Notes: a model not told the origin generated them from the letters alone. Shown: positions 36,085 to 45,611, counted from the stretch's first letter. The stretch: 64,000 nucleotides of DNA from Streptomyces sp. SW4 (GCA_003248315.1 QKWM01000004.1:3035001-3099000); one strand, 5' to 3'. Numbers and translations: made by a program.

Positions 36085-37599
36085 ATGACAGCGGAATCGT
36101 CGCCGGGCTCGGTGCCCGCCTCCACCGGAACCGTCACCACCGCCGTTCCCGCCCGCCTGGACCGGCTGCCCTGGTCACGGTGGCACTGGATGATCGTGAT
36201 CGGACTCGGCACCGTCTGGATCCTGGACGGCCTGGAAGTCACCATCGTCGGCAACGTCGCCGGCCGCCTCGCCGAGGAGGGCAGCGGCCTGGACATCACC
36301 TCGGCCCAGGTCACCGGCATCGCCGCCGCGCTGTACGTGGCCGGCGCCTGCTCCGGGGCCCTGTTCTTCGGGTGGCTGACCGACCGCTACGGCCGCAAGA
36401 AGCTGTTCATCACCACCCTCGCCGTCTATCTGGCGGCGACGGCCCTGACGGCGCTGTCCTTCGACTCGTGGTGGTTCTTCCTCTTCCGGTTCCTGACCGG
36501 CTTCGGCATCGGCGGCGAGTACGCGGCCATCAACTCCGCGATCGACGAGCTGATCCCGTCCCTCTACCGGGGCCGGGTCGACCTGATCATCAACGGCAGC
36601 TACTGGCTCGGCGCGATCGGCGGTGCCCTGCTGTCCATCGTCATGCTGGACACCGACATCTTCCCGATGGACCTCGGCTGGCGGCTCAGCTTCGCGCTCG
36701 GCGTCGTCCTGGGGCTGGTCATCCTGCTGGTCCGCAGGCACGTCCCGGAGAGTCCACGCTGGCAGTTCATCCACGGCCACGGCGAGAAGGCCGAGGCCCT
36801 GGTGGCGGGCGTCGAGAAGGAGATCGAGCGCGAGAAGGGCGAGCCGCTGCCGCCGCCGGCCGGCGAGATCACCATCCACCAGCGCAAGAGCATCGGCTTC
36901 GGCCTGATCGCCAGGACGGTCTTCGGCCGCTACCCGCGCCGCGCGGTCCTGGGCCTCGCCCTCTTCATCGGCCAGGCGTTCCTGTACAACGCCATCACCT
37001 TCGGCTTCGGCGCCATCCTCATCACGTTCTTCGACGTCCCGACCGGCAGCACCGGCTACTACTTCGCCGTCATCGCCGCCGGCAACTTCCTCGGCCCGCT
37101 GCTGCTGGGCAAGCTCTTCGACACCGTGGGCCGCCGGATCATGATCTCCGGCACCTATCTGCTCTCCGGCCTGCTGCTGTTCGGCACGGCGTGGCTGTTC
37201 GACCGCGGTTCGCTGACGGCGACGACCCTGACGGCCTGCTGGTGCGTGGTGCTGTTCTTCGCCTCGGCCGGCGCGTCCAGCGCGTACCTGACCGTCTCCG
37301 AGATCTTCCCGATGGAGACCCGCGCGATGGCCATCGCCTTCTTCTACGCCATCGGCACCGCCGCCGGCGGCATCAGCGGCCCGCTGCTGTTCGCCGAGCT
37401 CACCGAGTCCGGCGTGGTCGGCGACACGGTCCTCGCGTTCCAGATCGGGGCCGGGCTGATGTGCGCGGCGGGCATCGTCGCGGCCTTCCTCGCGGTGAAG
37501 GCGGAACGCCGCTCCCTGGAGGACATCGCCCGCCCCCTGTCGGCGGCGGGGACACCGGCCCCGGCGTCGAGCGCGGCACCGGGGGCGCCGGGGGCGTAG
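36085..37599 (+). CDS. MFS transporter, sugar-porter-like
   Basis: Intact, 504 aa, twelve predicted helices. MFS signature GWLTDRYGRKKLFITTL after helix 2; RFLTGFGIGGEYAAINSAID in helix 4-5; HVPESPRWQFIHG after helix 6; KLFDTVGRRIM in the second half; SEIFPMETRAMAIAF near helix 10. The pattern matches the sugar porter / aromatic-acid symporter branch. The C-terminal tail is Ala/Pro-rich. No clustered catabolic genes reveal the substrate. Confidence 0.88.
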   Translation: MTAESSPGSVPASTGTVTTAVPARLDRLPWSRWHWMIVIGLGTVWILDGLEVTIVGNVAGRLAEEGSGLDITSAQVTGIAAALYVAGACSGALFFGWLTDRYGRKKLFITTLAVYLAATALTALSFDSWWFFLFRFLTGFGIGGEYAAINSAIDELIPSLYRGRVDLIINGSYWLGAIGGALLSIVMLDTDIFPMDLGWRLSFALGVVLGLVILLVRRHVPESPRWQFIHGHGEKAEALVAGVEKEIEREKGEPLPPPAGEITIHQRKSIGFGLIARTVFGRYPRRAVLGLALFIGQAFLYNAITFGFGAILITFFDVPTGSTGYYFAVIAAGNFLGPLLLGKLFDTVGRRIMISGTYLLSGLLLFGTAWLFDRGSLTATTLTACWCVVLFFASAGASSAYLTVSEIFPMETRAMAIAFFYAIGTAAGGISGPLLFAELTESGVVGDTVLAFQIGAGLMCAAGIVAAFLAVKAERRSLEDIARPLSAAGTPAPASSAAPGAPGA

Positions 37600-37726
37600 G
37601 GGACGCCCTCGGGCGCTGTTCTCGCCGCGGCCGGGGCCCGGGCGGCCTCGGCCCGGGGCGATGTCCTCAGCCGTGGCGGGGCGTCGGGCGGTGTTCCCAG
37701 CCGTGGCGGGGCCCGGGCGGTGATTT

Positions 37727-38041
37727 TCAGCCGCGGCGGTCGGCGACCGCCCAGGAGGCCAGGGCGACGGCGCCGGCGACGCCGAACACGGCGGGCCAGG
37801 CGCCGACCTTCTTGGCCAGCGGGTGCGACCCGGCGAAGGCGGCGACGTACGCGGCGGTCAGCGCCCCCGCCGCCGGACCACCGGCCCGCCGGCGCCACTG
37901 CTGCGCGGCCGCGGCGCCGGCGACGGCCAGCACAGCCCCGCCGAGCGGCCGCTTCTTCGTCCACCGGGCCACGCCGTATCCGCCGACGAGTCCGCTCGCG
38001 GCCACCGCGGCGCTGGGAATCCTGTGGGCACTGCTGGCCAT
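37727..38041 (-). CDS. small hypothetical membrane protein
   Basis: 104 aa, intact. MASSAHRIPSAAVAASGLVG, then basic RWTKKRPLGG, three short hydrophobic Ala/Val-rich segments and a basic end ADRRG. No family recognised. The 127 bases between it and the MFS stop hold direct copies of CAGCCGTGGCGGGGC. Confidence 0.65.
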   Translation of the reverse strand: MASSAHRIPSAAVAASGLVGGYGVARWTKKRPLGGAVLAVAGAAAAQQWRRRAGGPAAGALTAAYVAAFAGSHPLAKKVGAWPAVFGVAGAVALASWAVADRRG

Positions 38042-38143
38042 TTCCGCCTCCTGAGGACCGGGTCTCGCCCGAGACTAATCCGCACGGAGCCGCCGTCCGC
38101 GCGGACCCCCTGCCATCCCGGGCCTGACCAGCGCAGACGCTTC

Positions 38144-38185
38144 CTTGAGTCGAGGCTTGTCAAGTTTCCTCTCCGGAGTTATATA
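38144..38185 (+). promoter_or_regulatory. hsp18 promoter with HAIR-like HspR site
   Basis: TTGTCA (38157-38162), a 17-base spacer and TATATA (38180-38185) form a strong vegetative promoter. Overlapping its -35 is CTTGAGT-N7-TGTCAAG (38144-38164), close to the HspR operator consensus CTTGAGT-N7-ACTCAAG (two mismatches in the right half). This suggests heat-shock repression lifted on HspR/DnaK titration. Confidence 0.68.
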
Positions 38186-38241
38186 AGAAGGAGCAACCAG
38201 GGCATCGCACAGAAGCGCCTGAACGAGAGGAGTGAACTGTG

Positions 38242-38666
38242 ATGCTCATGCGTACGGACCCGTTCCGCGAATTCGACCGACTCGCGCAGCAGGTCTTCGG
38301 GAACGCGGCCCGGCCGGCCGCCATGCCGATGGACGCCTACCGGTCCGGTGACGAGTTCCTCGTCCACTTCGACCTCCCCGGCGTCGACCCCGAGACCATC
38401 GAGCTGGACGTCGAGCGCAACGTCCTCAATGTGCGTGCCGAGCGCAGGTCCCCCGCCCCGACGACGCCGAGACCCTCGTCGCCGAACGGCCCACCGGCGC
38501 CTTCACCCGCCAGCTGTTCCTCGGCGACACGCTCGACACGGACCGTATCGACGCCTCCTACGAGGCCGGCGTCCTCACGCTGCGCATCCCGGTCGCCGAG
38601 CAGGCCAAGCCGCGCCGCATCCAGATCTCGGGCGGCAGCGGCGAGCGCAAGCAGATCGGCGGCTGA
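38242..38666 (+). CDS. hsp18: small heat-shock protein Hsp18/Hsp20 (frameshifted)
   Basis: Alpha-crystallin-type holdase chaperone. MLMRTDPFREFDRLAQQVFG at the N-terminus; the crystallin domain shows DEFLVHFDLPGVDPETIELD and ERNVLNVRAERR; after a one-base loss near 38455 it continues FTRQLFLGDTLDTDRIDASY and AGVLTLRIPVAEQAKPRRI (the conserved GVLTLxxP). About 141 aa. ATG at 38242 fits known Streptomyces Hsp18; a GTG directly before it is possible. GAGAGGAG lies upstream. Confidence 0.92.
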
Positions 38667-38691
38667 ACGAGCGGCCCGCCGCACCACGACG

Positions 38692-38728
38692 CGCGTCCCG
38701 CAGGTCCGGTACCGCCCTGCGGGGCGCG
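38692..38728 (+). terminator. hairpin after hsp18
   Basis: CGCG-T-CCCGCAGG (38692-38704) pairs with 38716-38728 through one G-T wobble, 11-base loop, 26 bases after the stop. Confidence 0.6.
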
Positions 38729-38802
38729 GTCCCGTCTGCCCGCCGGCCCGATTCGGCCCGTTGTTCCGATTCGTCCGTCACAACTGGAGAAGGAGCCCGC
38801 AG

Positions 38803-39282
38803 ATGACCGCGCCGACGATGCCGAACCCCACGACGCCGGACCTCGCGACGCCGGACCTCGCCTCGATGCCGGACGGCCCGCGGCCCGCATGGACCGACCT
38901 GGTCGAGCAGGTGCGGGAGGCCGGTCAGTACCCGACCCGGGCGGAGGCCGAGCGCATCACCCGTATCGTCCTGTCCGCCCTCGGTGGGCACGTCGTCGGC
39001 GACGAACGCGTCGCGCTGGCCCGCGCGCTGCCGGAAGAGGCGGCCAGAGTGGTCGCCGAGCAGATACCGGCCACGCGCCCGCTGACCGCACCGGAGTTCG
39101 TCGACTCGGTCGCGGCCCGCATCGAGGGCGCCACCCCCGCCACGGCCCGCTGGGACGTCAGCTCCGTCCTCAGCGTCCTGCCGCCCCTGGTCGGCGACGA
39201 CCTGGTGACCCGCGTCCTCGAGCAGCTTCCGCCCGGCTACGCCCTCCTGTTCGGCCGGGCCGAGCTCAGTCCGGCGGCGTGA
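38803..39282 (+). CDS. DUF2267 domain protein
   Basis: 159 aa, intact. After a Pro/Thr-rich start comes the DUF2267 domain: WTDLVEQVREAGQYPTRAEA, ITRIVLSALGGHVVGDER, ALARALPEEAARVVAEQIPA, EFVDSVAARIEGATPATARW, and a closing LPPGYALLFGRAEL. Soluble and helical. DUF2267 genes frequently neighbour hsp20 genes in actinomycetes; a stress role is inferred. AGAAGGAG precedes the ATG. Confidence 0.83.
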   Translation: MTAPTMPNPTTPDLATPDLASMPDGPRPAWTDLVEQVREAGQYPTRAEAERITRIVLSALGGHVVGDERVALARALPEEAARVVAEQIPATRPLTAPEFVDSVAARIEGATPATARWDVSSVLSVLPPLVGDDLVTRVLEQLPPGYALLFGRAELSPAA

Positions 39283-39438
39283 GACACCCGCACGCGCATC
39301 TGCCGCCGGGGACGGCCCACGGCCGCCCCGGCGGAGTGACCCACCTCACATCCGGCGGTCCCGTCCGGCTGTCACACCCCGCCCGCCCGCTCCGTCATAG
39401 GGGTGTAAGGCAAGGCCACACAGCCGGAGGAGAGACCG

Positions 39439-39912
39439 ATGGAAGCCCGTCTCAACATGTTCGAGAGCACCGTCGCGAAGAAGGTCGTGCAGCACCTCGG
39501 CTCGACCAACAAGGCCTTCACGGACGCGGGCCTGCCCACGACGGTCCAGGAACTGGTGAAGATCCGCGCCAGCCAGATCAACGGCTGCGGCTTCTGCACC
39601 GACATGCACACCAAGGACGCCGCGAAGGCGGGCGAGACGTCCGTACGCCTCAACCTCATCGCCGCCTGGCGGGAGGCCACGGTCTTCACCGACGCCGAGC
39701 GCGCCGCCCTCGAACTGACCGAACAGGGCACCCGCATCGCCGACGCCGCCGGCGGCGTCTCCGACGAGGCCTGGGAGAACGCGGCCAAGTACTACGACGA
39801 GGAACAGCTCGCGGCCCTGGCCTCCCTGATCGCCGTCATCAACGCCTTCAACCGTCTGAACGTCATCATCCGCCAGCCGGCGGGCGACTACGAGCCGGGG
39901 ATGTTCGGCTGA
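39439..39912 (+). CDS. AhpD-like carboxymuconolactone decarboxylase family protein
   Basis: 157 aa, intact. LVKIRASQINGCGFCTDMHT carries the redox CxxC plus downstream His of the AhpD core; LNLIAAWREATVFTDAERAAL and LIAVINAFNRLNVI complete the family pattern. Probably a peroxidase-linked disulfide reductase-like protein. GGAG lies 9-12 bases upstream. It converges with the helicase gene across GTTGATCAAC. Confidence 0.88.
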   Translation: MEARLNMFESTVAKKVVQHLGSTNKAFTDAGLPTTVQELVKIRASQINGCGFCTDMHTKDAAKAGETSVRLNLIAAWREATVFTDAERAALELTEQGTRIADAAGGVSDEAWENAAKYYDEEQLAALASLIAVINAFNRLNVIIRQPAGDYEPGMFG

Positions 39913-39924
39913 CGGACGGGTTGA

Positions 39925-42900
39925 TCAACTCGCGGACGCCACCGCCGCATAGGTCCACACGTCGGCCGGCAGGTCGTGCTCCAGACGCCATCTGATGGAC
40001 ATCGGCCTGCTGCCCGTGTGACTTTCATAGGTCGCCGGGCCGAGCAGCATCCAGGGCTGGGGCTTGCCTATGTCGGAGTTCTTGTAGCGCCGCATGAACA
40101 GAAGGACGTGGCTGCCGCGCTGGGCATGCTCTCGGTACCGCCTGCCGGTAGGGGAGTCCGCTGCCGTGTTGTTCTGCGACTCCCAGTGGAAGAGACGCGG
40201 ACTGAGCGCGTAGTCCTTGTAGCGGATGGTGGGGGAGAAGTCCTTCTCGTTCTTCTCCAGGGTGATCAGCAATGCGTCTGTCTGCAGGTCCTCCACCCAC
40301 TGCACGCCCTGGGCGAAGGAGCGCGGCATCTGGCCACCGAAGCGGGCCACGCCTAGGGCCGCAAGGATCTCGGAGCGGTTGTAGGAGCTGTGCACCTTCA
40401 GAGGAACCTGGCTGAGGGCGCCGGAGAGCGGCAGGGGAAGGTGGTCCGCCTGGTCCATGACCCACGACAGAACCTGCGTCAATTCATCGCGGAAGGCCTT
40501 CTGCGGCCTCAGTGACTCCAGCCCTCGCCGAAGGTGGAGAACCCTCCGGCGTTGTCCCAAATATTGAAGAAGAGCATGCGGGCATAGGCCTGCTCGAGGG
40601 GCGTCAGCTCCTCATACGGGGGTGCGTCGTCACTCAACAGGCGCACATACGTCTGGGCGCGTTCCGGGTCGTCCACGTGCAGGAACGCGTGAACCCGCTT
40701 CAGGAGCCCGGCCTCTGCCGCGGGTGCTGCGCCCTCGATCAGGCCGGCTCGACGCAGGATGGTCGTCCAGGAGTTGTCACTCTTGTACAGCTCCTTGATC
40801 TCCCGGCGGCTTTCCCGGAGATAGTCGGCCAGGCGTGGCGTACTGTACGCCTTGACCTCATTGACCAGCGTCTTCACCGTAGCGCCCACTTGGCTACGGA
40901 TGTTGTCGAGGATGAGTTTCTTCGACTTGCCCTCCAGGATGATCTGGCATCCGGAAGGCAACTGGGGGAAGTCGCGCTCGATGTGCTCGACGAGACGGTT
41001 TCGCGTCAGGTTGGTCAACGCGCGGAACTGCTCCTCGAATCGGAACTCGGCGCGATGCTGGCCGATGAAGTCCAGGACGGTGAGGACGGGCTTGGTCTCC
41101 GTCCGCCGTAGTCCCCGCCCCAGTTGCTGGAGGAAGACCGTGGCGCTGTTGGTCGGGCGCAGCAGCAGCAGGGTGTCGACGTCGGGAATGTCCAGGCCTT
41201 CGTTGAAGAGGTCCACCGAGAAGATCGCCTGGACCTTGCCGTCCCGCAGGTCGGTGAGGGCCTGGGTACGCACGTCCGCGGGCGAGTCACTGTCGAGCGC
41301 TACGGCCTGAAGGTTGGCCTTGCGGAAGAAGTCGGCCATGAAGTGGGCGTGTGCCTTGCTCACGCAGAACCCCAGGGCCCGCATCGCGCCCGGGTCGGAC
41401 ACCTTGTCGTGGACCTGTTTCAGCACGATCCGAGCACGGGCGTGGTTACCCGTGTAGAGGTTGTCGAGGTCCTGGTCGGCGTAGCTGCCCCGCTGCCAGC
41501 CCATATTCCTCAGGTCCGTGCCGTCTGGAATGCCGAAGTAGTGGAAGGGGCTCAGCAGTTCGTTCTCCAGAGCCTCCCACAGACGCATCTCGGCGGCGAT
41601 GCGCCCCTCGAAGAACTCGTCCTGGACGTTGAGTCCGTCCATTCGCTCGGGAGTCGCCGTCAGACCCAGCAGTTCCTTCGGCTCGAAGTGGTTGATGACC
41701 CGGCGATATGTCGAGGCGGTGGCGTGGTGGAACTCGTCGATGACGATGACGTCGAAGTGGTCGGGAGCCAGTTGCTCCAGTCGCTGAACATTCAGCGACT
41801 GGACGCTGGCGAACACATGGTTCCACTCGTGGGGGTCCTCGCCGCCGTACAGCAGCTCTCCGAACGAGGCGTCGTCCAGCACTTCCCGATAGGTGCGCAG
41901 CGACTGATGGAGGATCTCCTTGCGATGGGCCACGAAGAGCAGCTTCGGGCGCGTGCCGTCCGCCTGCTTGCACAGCCCGCGGTAGTCGAGGGCTGCCATG
42001 ACCGTCTTGCCTGTGCCGGTGGCCGCGACGAGCAGGTTCCGGTGCCGACCGCGGATCTCCCGTTCCACGGTGAGCCGTTCCAGCATGTCCCGCTGGTGCG
42101 GGAACGGGCGCACTTCGAGGCCCGAGAGGTTGATCTTGAGGTTGGTGGTTGAGCCACCTCCGCTCGCCTGGGTCAGCGCTTTTGCGAGACGGTCCGCGTC
42201 ACGATCGGGGTCGTAGGTCTCGAAGGCGGTGTCGCTCCAGTAGGAGTCGAAGGTCGCCTCGAATTTGTCCAGCACCGCGGGTGTGGCGACGGACGACAGG
42301 CGTACGTTCCACTCCAGCCCGTCGAGAAGCGCCGCGCGGGACAGGTTCGAGCTGCCGACGTAGGCGGTGTCGAAACCCGTATGACGGCGGAACAGCCACG
42401 CCTTGGCGTGCAACCGGGTAGACCGGATCTCGTAGTTGACCTTGACCGTGGCTCCGAAGTCGCGCACGAGACGGTCGAGTGCGTGTCGATCGGTCGCACC
42501 CATGTAGGTCGTGGTGATGACCCGGATCGGGACGCCCCGCTCCTTGGCCGCGCGCAAGGCGTCCTCCAGGACCCGGATCCCGTACCACTTCACGAAGGCG
42601 CACAGCAGGTCGATGCGGTCGGCTGTGGCCAGCTCGGCCCTCAGCTCCGCACCGAGGCTGACGTCCTCCGGCGAGTTGGTGAGTAGGGAGGTTTCCGACA
42701 GGGGGGTAAGCGGCCGGATCGCGTAGGCACCAGGCGCCTCCTGCTCAGCCAGGGCCAGCAACTGCCGTGGCCCCTTGACGATGCTGCTGACCAGGTCAGG
42801 GGCGTCCTGCTCGGCCGGCCCGGCGGCCAGCGACTCCAGTATCCGGTTCGCGAACGGCACCTGCTGGTCAGGCGGGAGCCGAAGGAGTCGCTGGACCACT

Positions 42901-43076
42901 ACATCGGCGATGTGACGTGCCAGTACATGGGGTGACGACTCCGCGCTCACCTCGGCGTCGATGGCCTTCCAACCCGCCGCTTCAAGCTGCGTCAGCTCTT
43001 TCTGCACGCGGTCCGTGATCAGCTGCTCGTAGACCCCCGCGACCGGCTCCGCCAGTCCCCCCGTGTCTCCCACCAC
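39925..43076 (-). CDS. PLD nuclease - superfamily II helicase - DUF3427 protein (one frameshift)
   Basis: Accessory DNA-processing protein of ~1049 aa. Order: N-terminal helical region; phospholipase-D-like domain with RSTRLHAKAWLFRRHTGF (HxK) and AYVGSSNLSRAALL; helicase domain with LLVAATGTGKTVMAALDY (Walker A), VIVIDEFHHATASTYRR (DEFH box), LLGLTATPERMDG, GFCVSKAHAHFMADFF, and QQLGRGLRR (motif VI); then DUF3427. One G lost near 40520 restores GEGLESLRPQKAFRDEL. Codon usage is less GC-biased than its neighbours, suggesting transfer. It is a single gene with a DNA-damage-type promoter; defence or repair role inferred. GTG 43076 or 43073. Confidence 0.88.
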
Positions 43077-43109
43077 GACCCCCCTCGATCAACACGTCGA
43101 TGTGGCTCA

Positions 43110-43132
43110 GTTCTAACAGGAGCCACTGACAA
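43110..43132 (-). promoter_or_regulatory. PafBC-type (RecA-NDp) DNA-damage promoter of the helicase gene
   Basis: On the minus strand TTGTCAGTGGC (43132-43122), six bases, TAGAAC (43115-43110). This matches the LexA-independent actinobacterial DNA-damage consensus TTGTCAGTGGC-N6-TAGggT in the whole left block and in TAG. The predicted start is ~27 bases before the GTG. Confidence 0.7.
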
Positions 43133-43164
43133 GGGGGGAAGCAAGGCGGCGGGAAAGGGCAGGG

Positions 43165-44289
43165 TCAAGCGGTCCCGTGGCACTCCCCGTACCCCCGGCC
43201 CGACCCGCACCAGCAGGTGTCGGTCCGCTCCGGGGGCCACGGGGTCGCGCGGCCGCGGGCTGCCAGGGTGGTCGCGTACTGGGGGAGGAGCGTCGCGTCG
43301 TCCGGGGAGGTGCCCTCCGATGCGGCGAAGGCCTCGTAGGAGGGGACCGTGCCGCGGACCACGCCGAGGTTCGGGGTGCCGGACGCGGCCAGTTCGCGCA
43401 GGGCCGCCTCCGTCGCCGCGACGTGCTCCTCGTAGGAGGGGTACTCGGCGGACAGGGACGGGTACGCCTCCAGGAGTTCGGCCAGTTCGGCCGCCGGCCA
43501 GTGGAGCATCGCCACCGGGAAGGGGCGGGAGAGGGCCTCGCGGTAGGCGCCCAGTTCGGCGCGGAGGCGGGAGATCTCCGCCTGGAGGTCCGCCGGGTCG
43601 TCCGAGCCCAGCGACCAGACGCGGCCCGGGTCGTGCAGCTCGTCCAGGGACACCGGCATCGAGTGGACCGTGTCCGCCAGCGCGTCCCACTCGTCGTGGG
43701 GCAGGCCCAGCAGCCGCCGCACCCGGTGGCGGCCGATGAGGAGGGGCCGGGCCGGCCGCGGGGGCTCCGTCACGTCGGCGAGCAGCAGCCGCGCGGCCTG
43801 GGTGAACGTCTCGTGCGCCGCCTCCAGCTCGTCGTGGGACTCCAGGGCCTCCGCGACGATCACCCACGGGGCCGGGTCGCGCGGGGCGGCCGCGCGGACG
43901 CCGTCGATGATGGCCCGGGCCTCGGCCTCGTGCCCGTACTCCCACAGGTTGGACGCCTTCAGGGCGCGGACCAGGGCCGGGTTCTCCAGCCCGGAGGCCC
44001 CGGAAGGGCCGGAAATCCCGGAGGCCCCGGAAGGGCCGGAAGCCCCGGAAGGGTCGGCCGGGGTGTCCGGTGCCGTCGTCGTGGCCGCCGGCGCGGCCGG
44101 CGAGGACAGCAGGCGGTCGTAGAGCTTCGTCGCGGCGGGGCGGTCGCCGGACAGTTCCAGGTGGGCCGCGGCCCTCAGCAGCAGGGCCTCGGCGTCCTCG
44201 GGGTAGAGGCCGGCGATCCGCTCCAGGCGTGCCGCCTCCGCGGTGTGGTCGACGTTCTCGGCAGGAGTGTCGGGGCGCATGAGGGACAC
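43165..44289 (-). CDS. SEC-C motif protein with TPR-like repeats
   Basis: 374 aa, intact. TPR-like helices at the N-terminus (AEAARLERIAGLYPEDAEAL, HLELSGDRPAATKLYDRLL), a flexible GASGPSGASGISGPSGASG spacer, a middle region, and a C-terminal zinc-binding SEC-C motif TDTCWCGSGRGYGECHG. SEC-C motifs are found on SecA and on unrelated proteins as nucleic-acid or ribosome docking modules. Function unknown. Start GTG at 44289 or ATG at 44280. Confidence 0.85.
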   Translation of the reverse strand: MSLMRPDTPAENVDHTAEAARLERIAGLYPEDAEALLLRAAAHLELSGDRPAATKLYDRLLSSPAAPAATTTAPDTPADPSGASGPSGASGISGPSGASGLENPALVRALKASNLWEYGHEAEARAIIDGVRAAAPRDPAPWVIVAEALESHDELEAAHETFTQAARLLLADVTEPPRPARPLLIGRHRVRRLLGLPHDEWDALADTVHSMPVSLDELHDPGRVWSLGSDDPADLQAEISRLRAELGAYREALSRPFPVAMLHWPAAELAELLEAYPSLSAEYPSYEEHVAATEAALRELAASGTPNLGVVRGTVPSYEAFAASEGTSPDDATLLPQYATTLAARGRATPWPPERTDTCWCGSGRGYGECHGTA

Positions 44290-44405
44290 CGTACTGCCGA
44301 CCGGTGACGAAGGTCAGGCGGCCGCAACCGGGTGGGCGCCCGTCCGCGTCCTGTACAACTGAGTCGTCGAGTGGTCGAAAGAGCGTACGGAAGGGGTGTC
44401 GGCGC

Positions 44406-44711
44406 ATGCGTGACCGGTTCGACGCCCGTGCCCTCGTCGCCCTGCTGCTCCTCCTCCAGCTCGCCCTGCTCGACGCGGGCAGCCTCTCCGCCACCGTCGC
44501 GCTCGCCGCCACCGCCGCGGCCGGGGCCGCGCTCGCCGCGTGTGCCGTGATCGCCGCGCGCTGTGCGCCCGCCGTGCCGCCCACCCGGGTGCGCACGGCC
44601 ATCCGCGACCGGGACCTGCGTACCGCTTTCCTGCCCCAGCGTGATCCCGACGCCGCGGGCCGCCGCCGGCCCCGGGCGCCGGGGCGGGCCCTTCCGGCGA
44701 CCCCCGCGTAG
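44406..44711 (+). CDS. DUF6412-type small membrane protein
   Basis: 101 aa, intact. MRDRFDARALVALLLLLQLA begins with a hydrophobic segment and a second follows (TVALAATAAAGAALAACAVIA); the cytoplasmic tail is Arg-rich (TRVRTAIRDRDLRTAFLPQR). It sits 96 bases before a YidC homologue; the pairing appears conserved (from memory), suggesting cooperation in membrane insertion, which is inference. Confidence 0.7.
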   Translation: MRDRFDARALVALLLLLQLALLDAGSLSATVALAATAAAGAALAACAVIAARCAPAVPPTRVRTAIRDRDLRTAFLPQRDPDAAGRRRPRAPGRALPATPA

Positions 44712-44807
44712 GGCCTCGGAACCAGCAGTTCCGCCCCTGCGCGGGCGTGCCGTCCTGCCGCATCTCCTCTTCCCGGCACGACGAGACCCCCGGAGGGCTC
44801 ACCCACC

Positions 44808-45611
44808 ATGTCCGTTTCATCCGTCCTCGCCGGCTTCGCCGGTCTGGTCGAGCGGTTCGCCGACCTCCTCCAGCCGCTGTTCGGCGCCTGTGCCGCTGCC
44901 GCCGCCATCGTGCTGTTCACCGCCTGCGTACGGCTGCTGGTGCTGCCGTTGTCCCTCGCCGCCGCCCGCGGGCAGAAGGCCCGGGCCGCGCTCCAGCCGA
45001 GGATCGCCGAGCTGCGGCGCCGGCACGGCGGCAATCCCGAGCGGCTCCAGCGGGCCGTGCTGGAGCTGCACGCCGAACACAAGGTGTCGCCGCTGGCCGG
45101 GTGCCTGCCCAGCCTCTTCCAGCTCCCCGCGTTCTTCCTCCTCTACCACCTCTTCTCCAGCCCCTCGATCGGCGGGCGGGCCAACGAACTGCTCGCGCAC
45201 GAGCTGTTCACCGCGCCCCTCGGCGGACGGTGGGCCGACGCGCTCGGCGCGGGCGGCGTCACCGGCGGGGCCGGGCTCGTGTACCTCGGGCTGTTCGCCG
45301 TCGTCGCGGTCGTCGCCGCGGTCACCTGCCGGCGGACCCGGCGCACGATGGCCGGCCGGCCGGTGCCGGACGGGCGTGTTCCGGGCGGGGACGGGCGGCG
45401 CGCGGGCGTCGCGGGCGTTGCGGGCGCGGGCCTCGCGGGCCCGGGCGTCGCGGGCGGTGACGTACCGGGCCTCGGCGCCGTCGGCAAGGTCGTGCCGTTC
45501 CTGCCGTTCCTCACCCTCGTCACCGTCGCCGTCGTCCCGCTCGCCGCCGCGCTGTACGTCGTCACCAGCACGACGTGGAGCGCCGTCGAACGGGCCGTGC
45601 TGTACCGGTGA
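44808..45611 (+). CDS. YidC/Oxa1-family membrane insertase paralogue
   Basis: 267 aa, intact. Oxa1 core: FTACVRLLVLPLSLAAARGQ, KARAALQPRIAELRRRHGGN (coiled basic loop), ELHAEHKVSPLAGCLPSLFQ and LPAFFLLYHLFSSP, with about five membrane segments. A Gly/Ala/Val low-complexity loop (GRRAGVAGVAGAGLAGPGVA) lies before the last segment, unusual for the family. A second, non-housekeeping YidC; the main one normally lies near the replication origin with rpmH/rnpA. Confidence 0.87.
   Translation: MSVSSVLAGFAGLVERFADLLQPLFGACAAAAAIVLFTACVRLLVLPLSLAAARGQKARAALQPRIAELRRRHGGNPERLQRAVLELHAEHKVSPLAGCLPSLFQLPAFFLLYHLFSSPSIGGRANELLAHELFTAPLGGRWADALGAGGVTGGAGLVYLGLFAVVAVVAAVTCRRTRRTMAGRPVPDGRVPGGDGRRAGVAGVAGAGLAGPGVAGGDVPGLGAVGKVVPFLPFLTLVTVAVVPLAAALYVVTSTTWSAVERAVLYR

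Noticed and set aside
40509..40560. Separate small gene downstream of the helicase (its last ~200 codons)
   Set aside because: The downstream frame continues the DUF3427 domain once one G is restored near 40520 (GEGLESLRPQ), so it is the C-terminus of the same protein and not a second gene.
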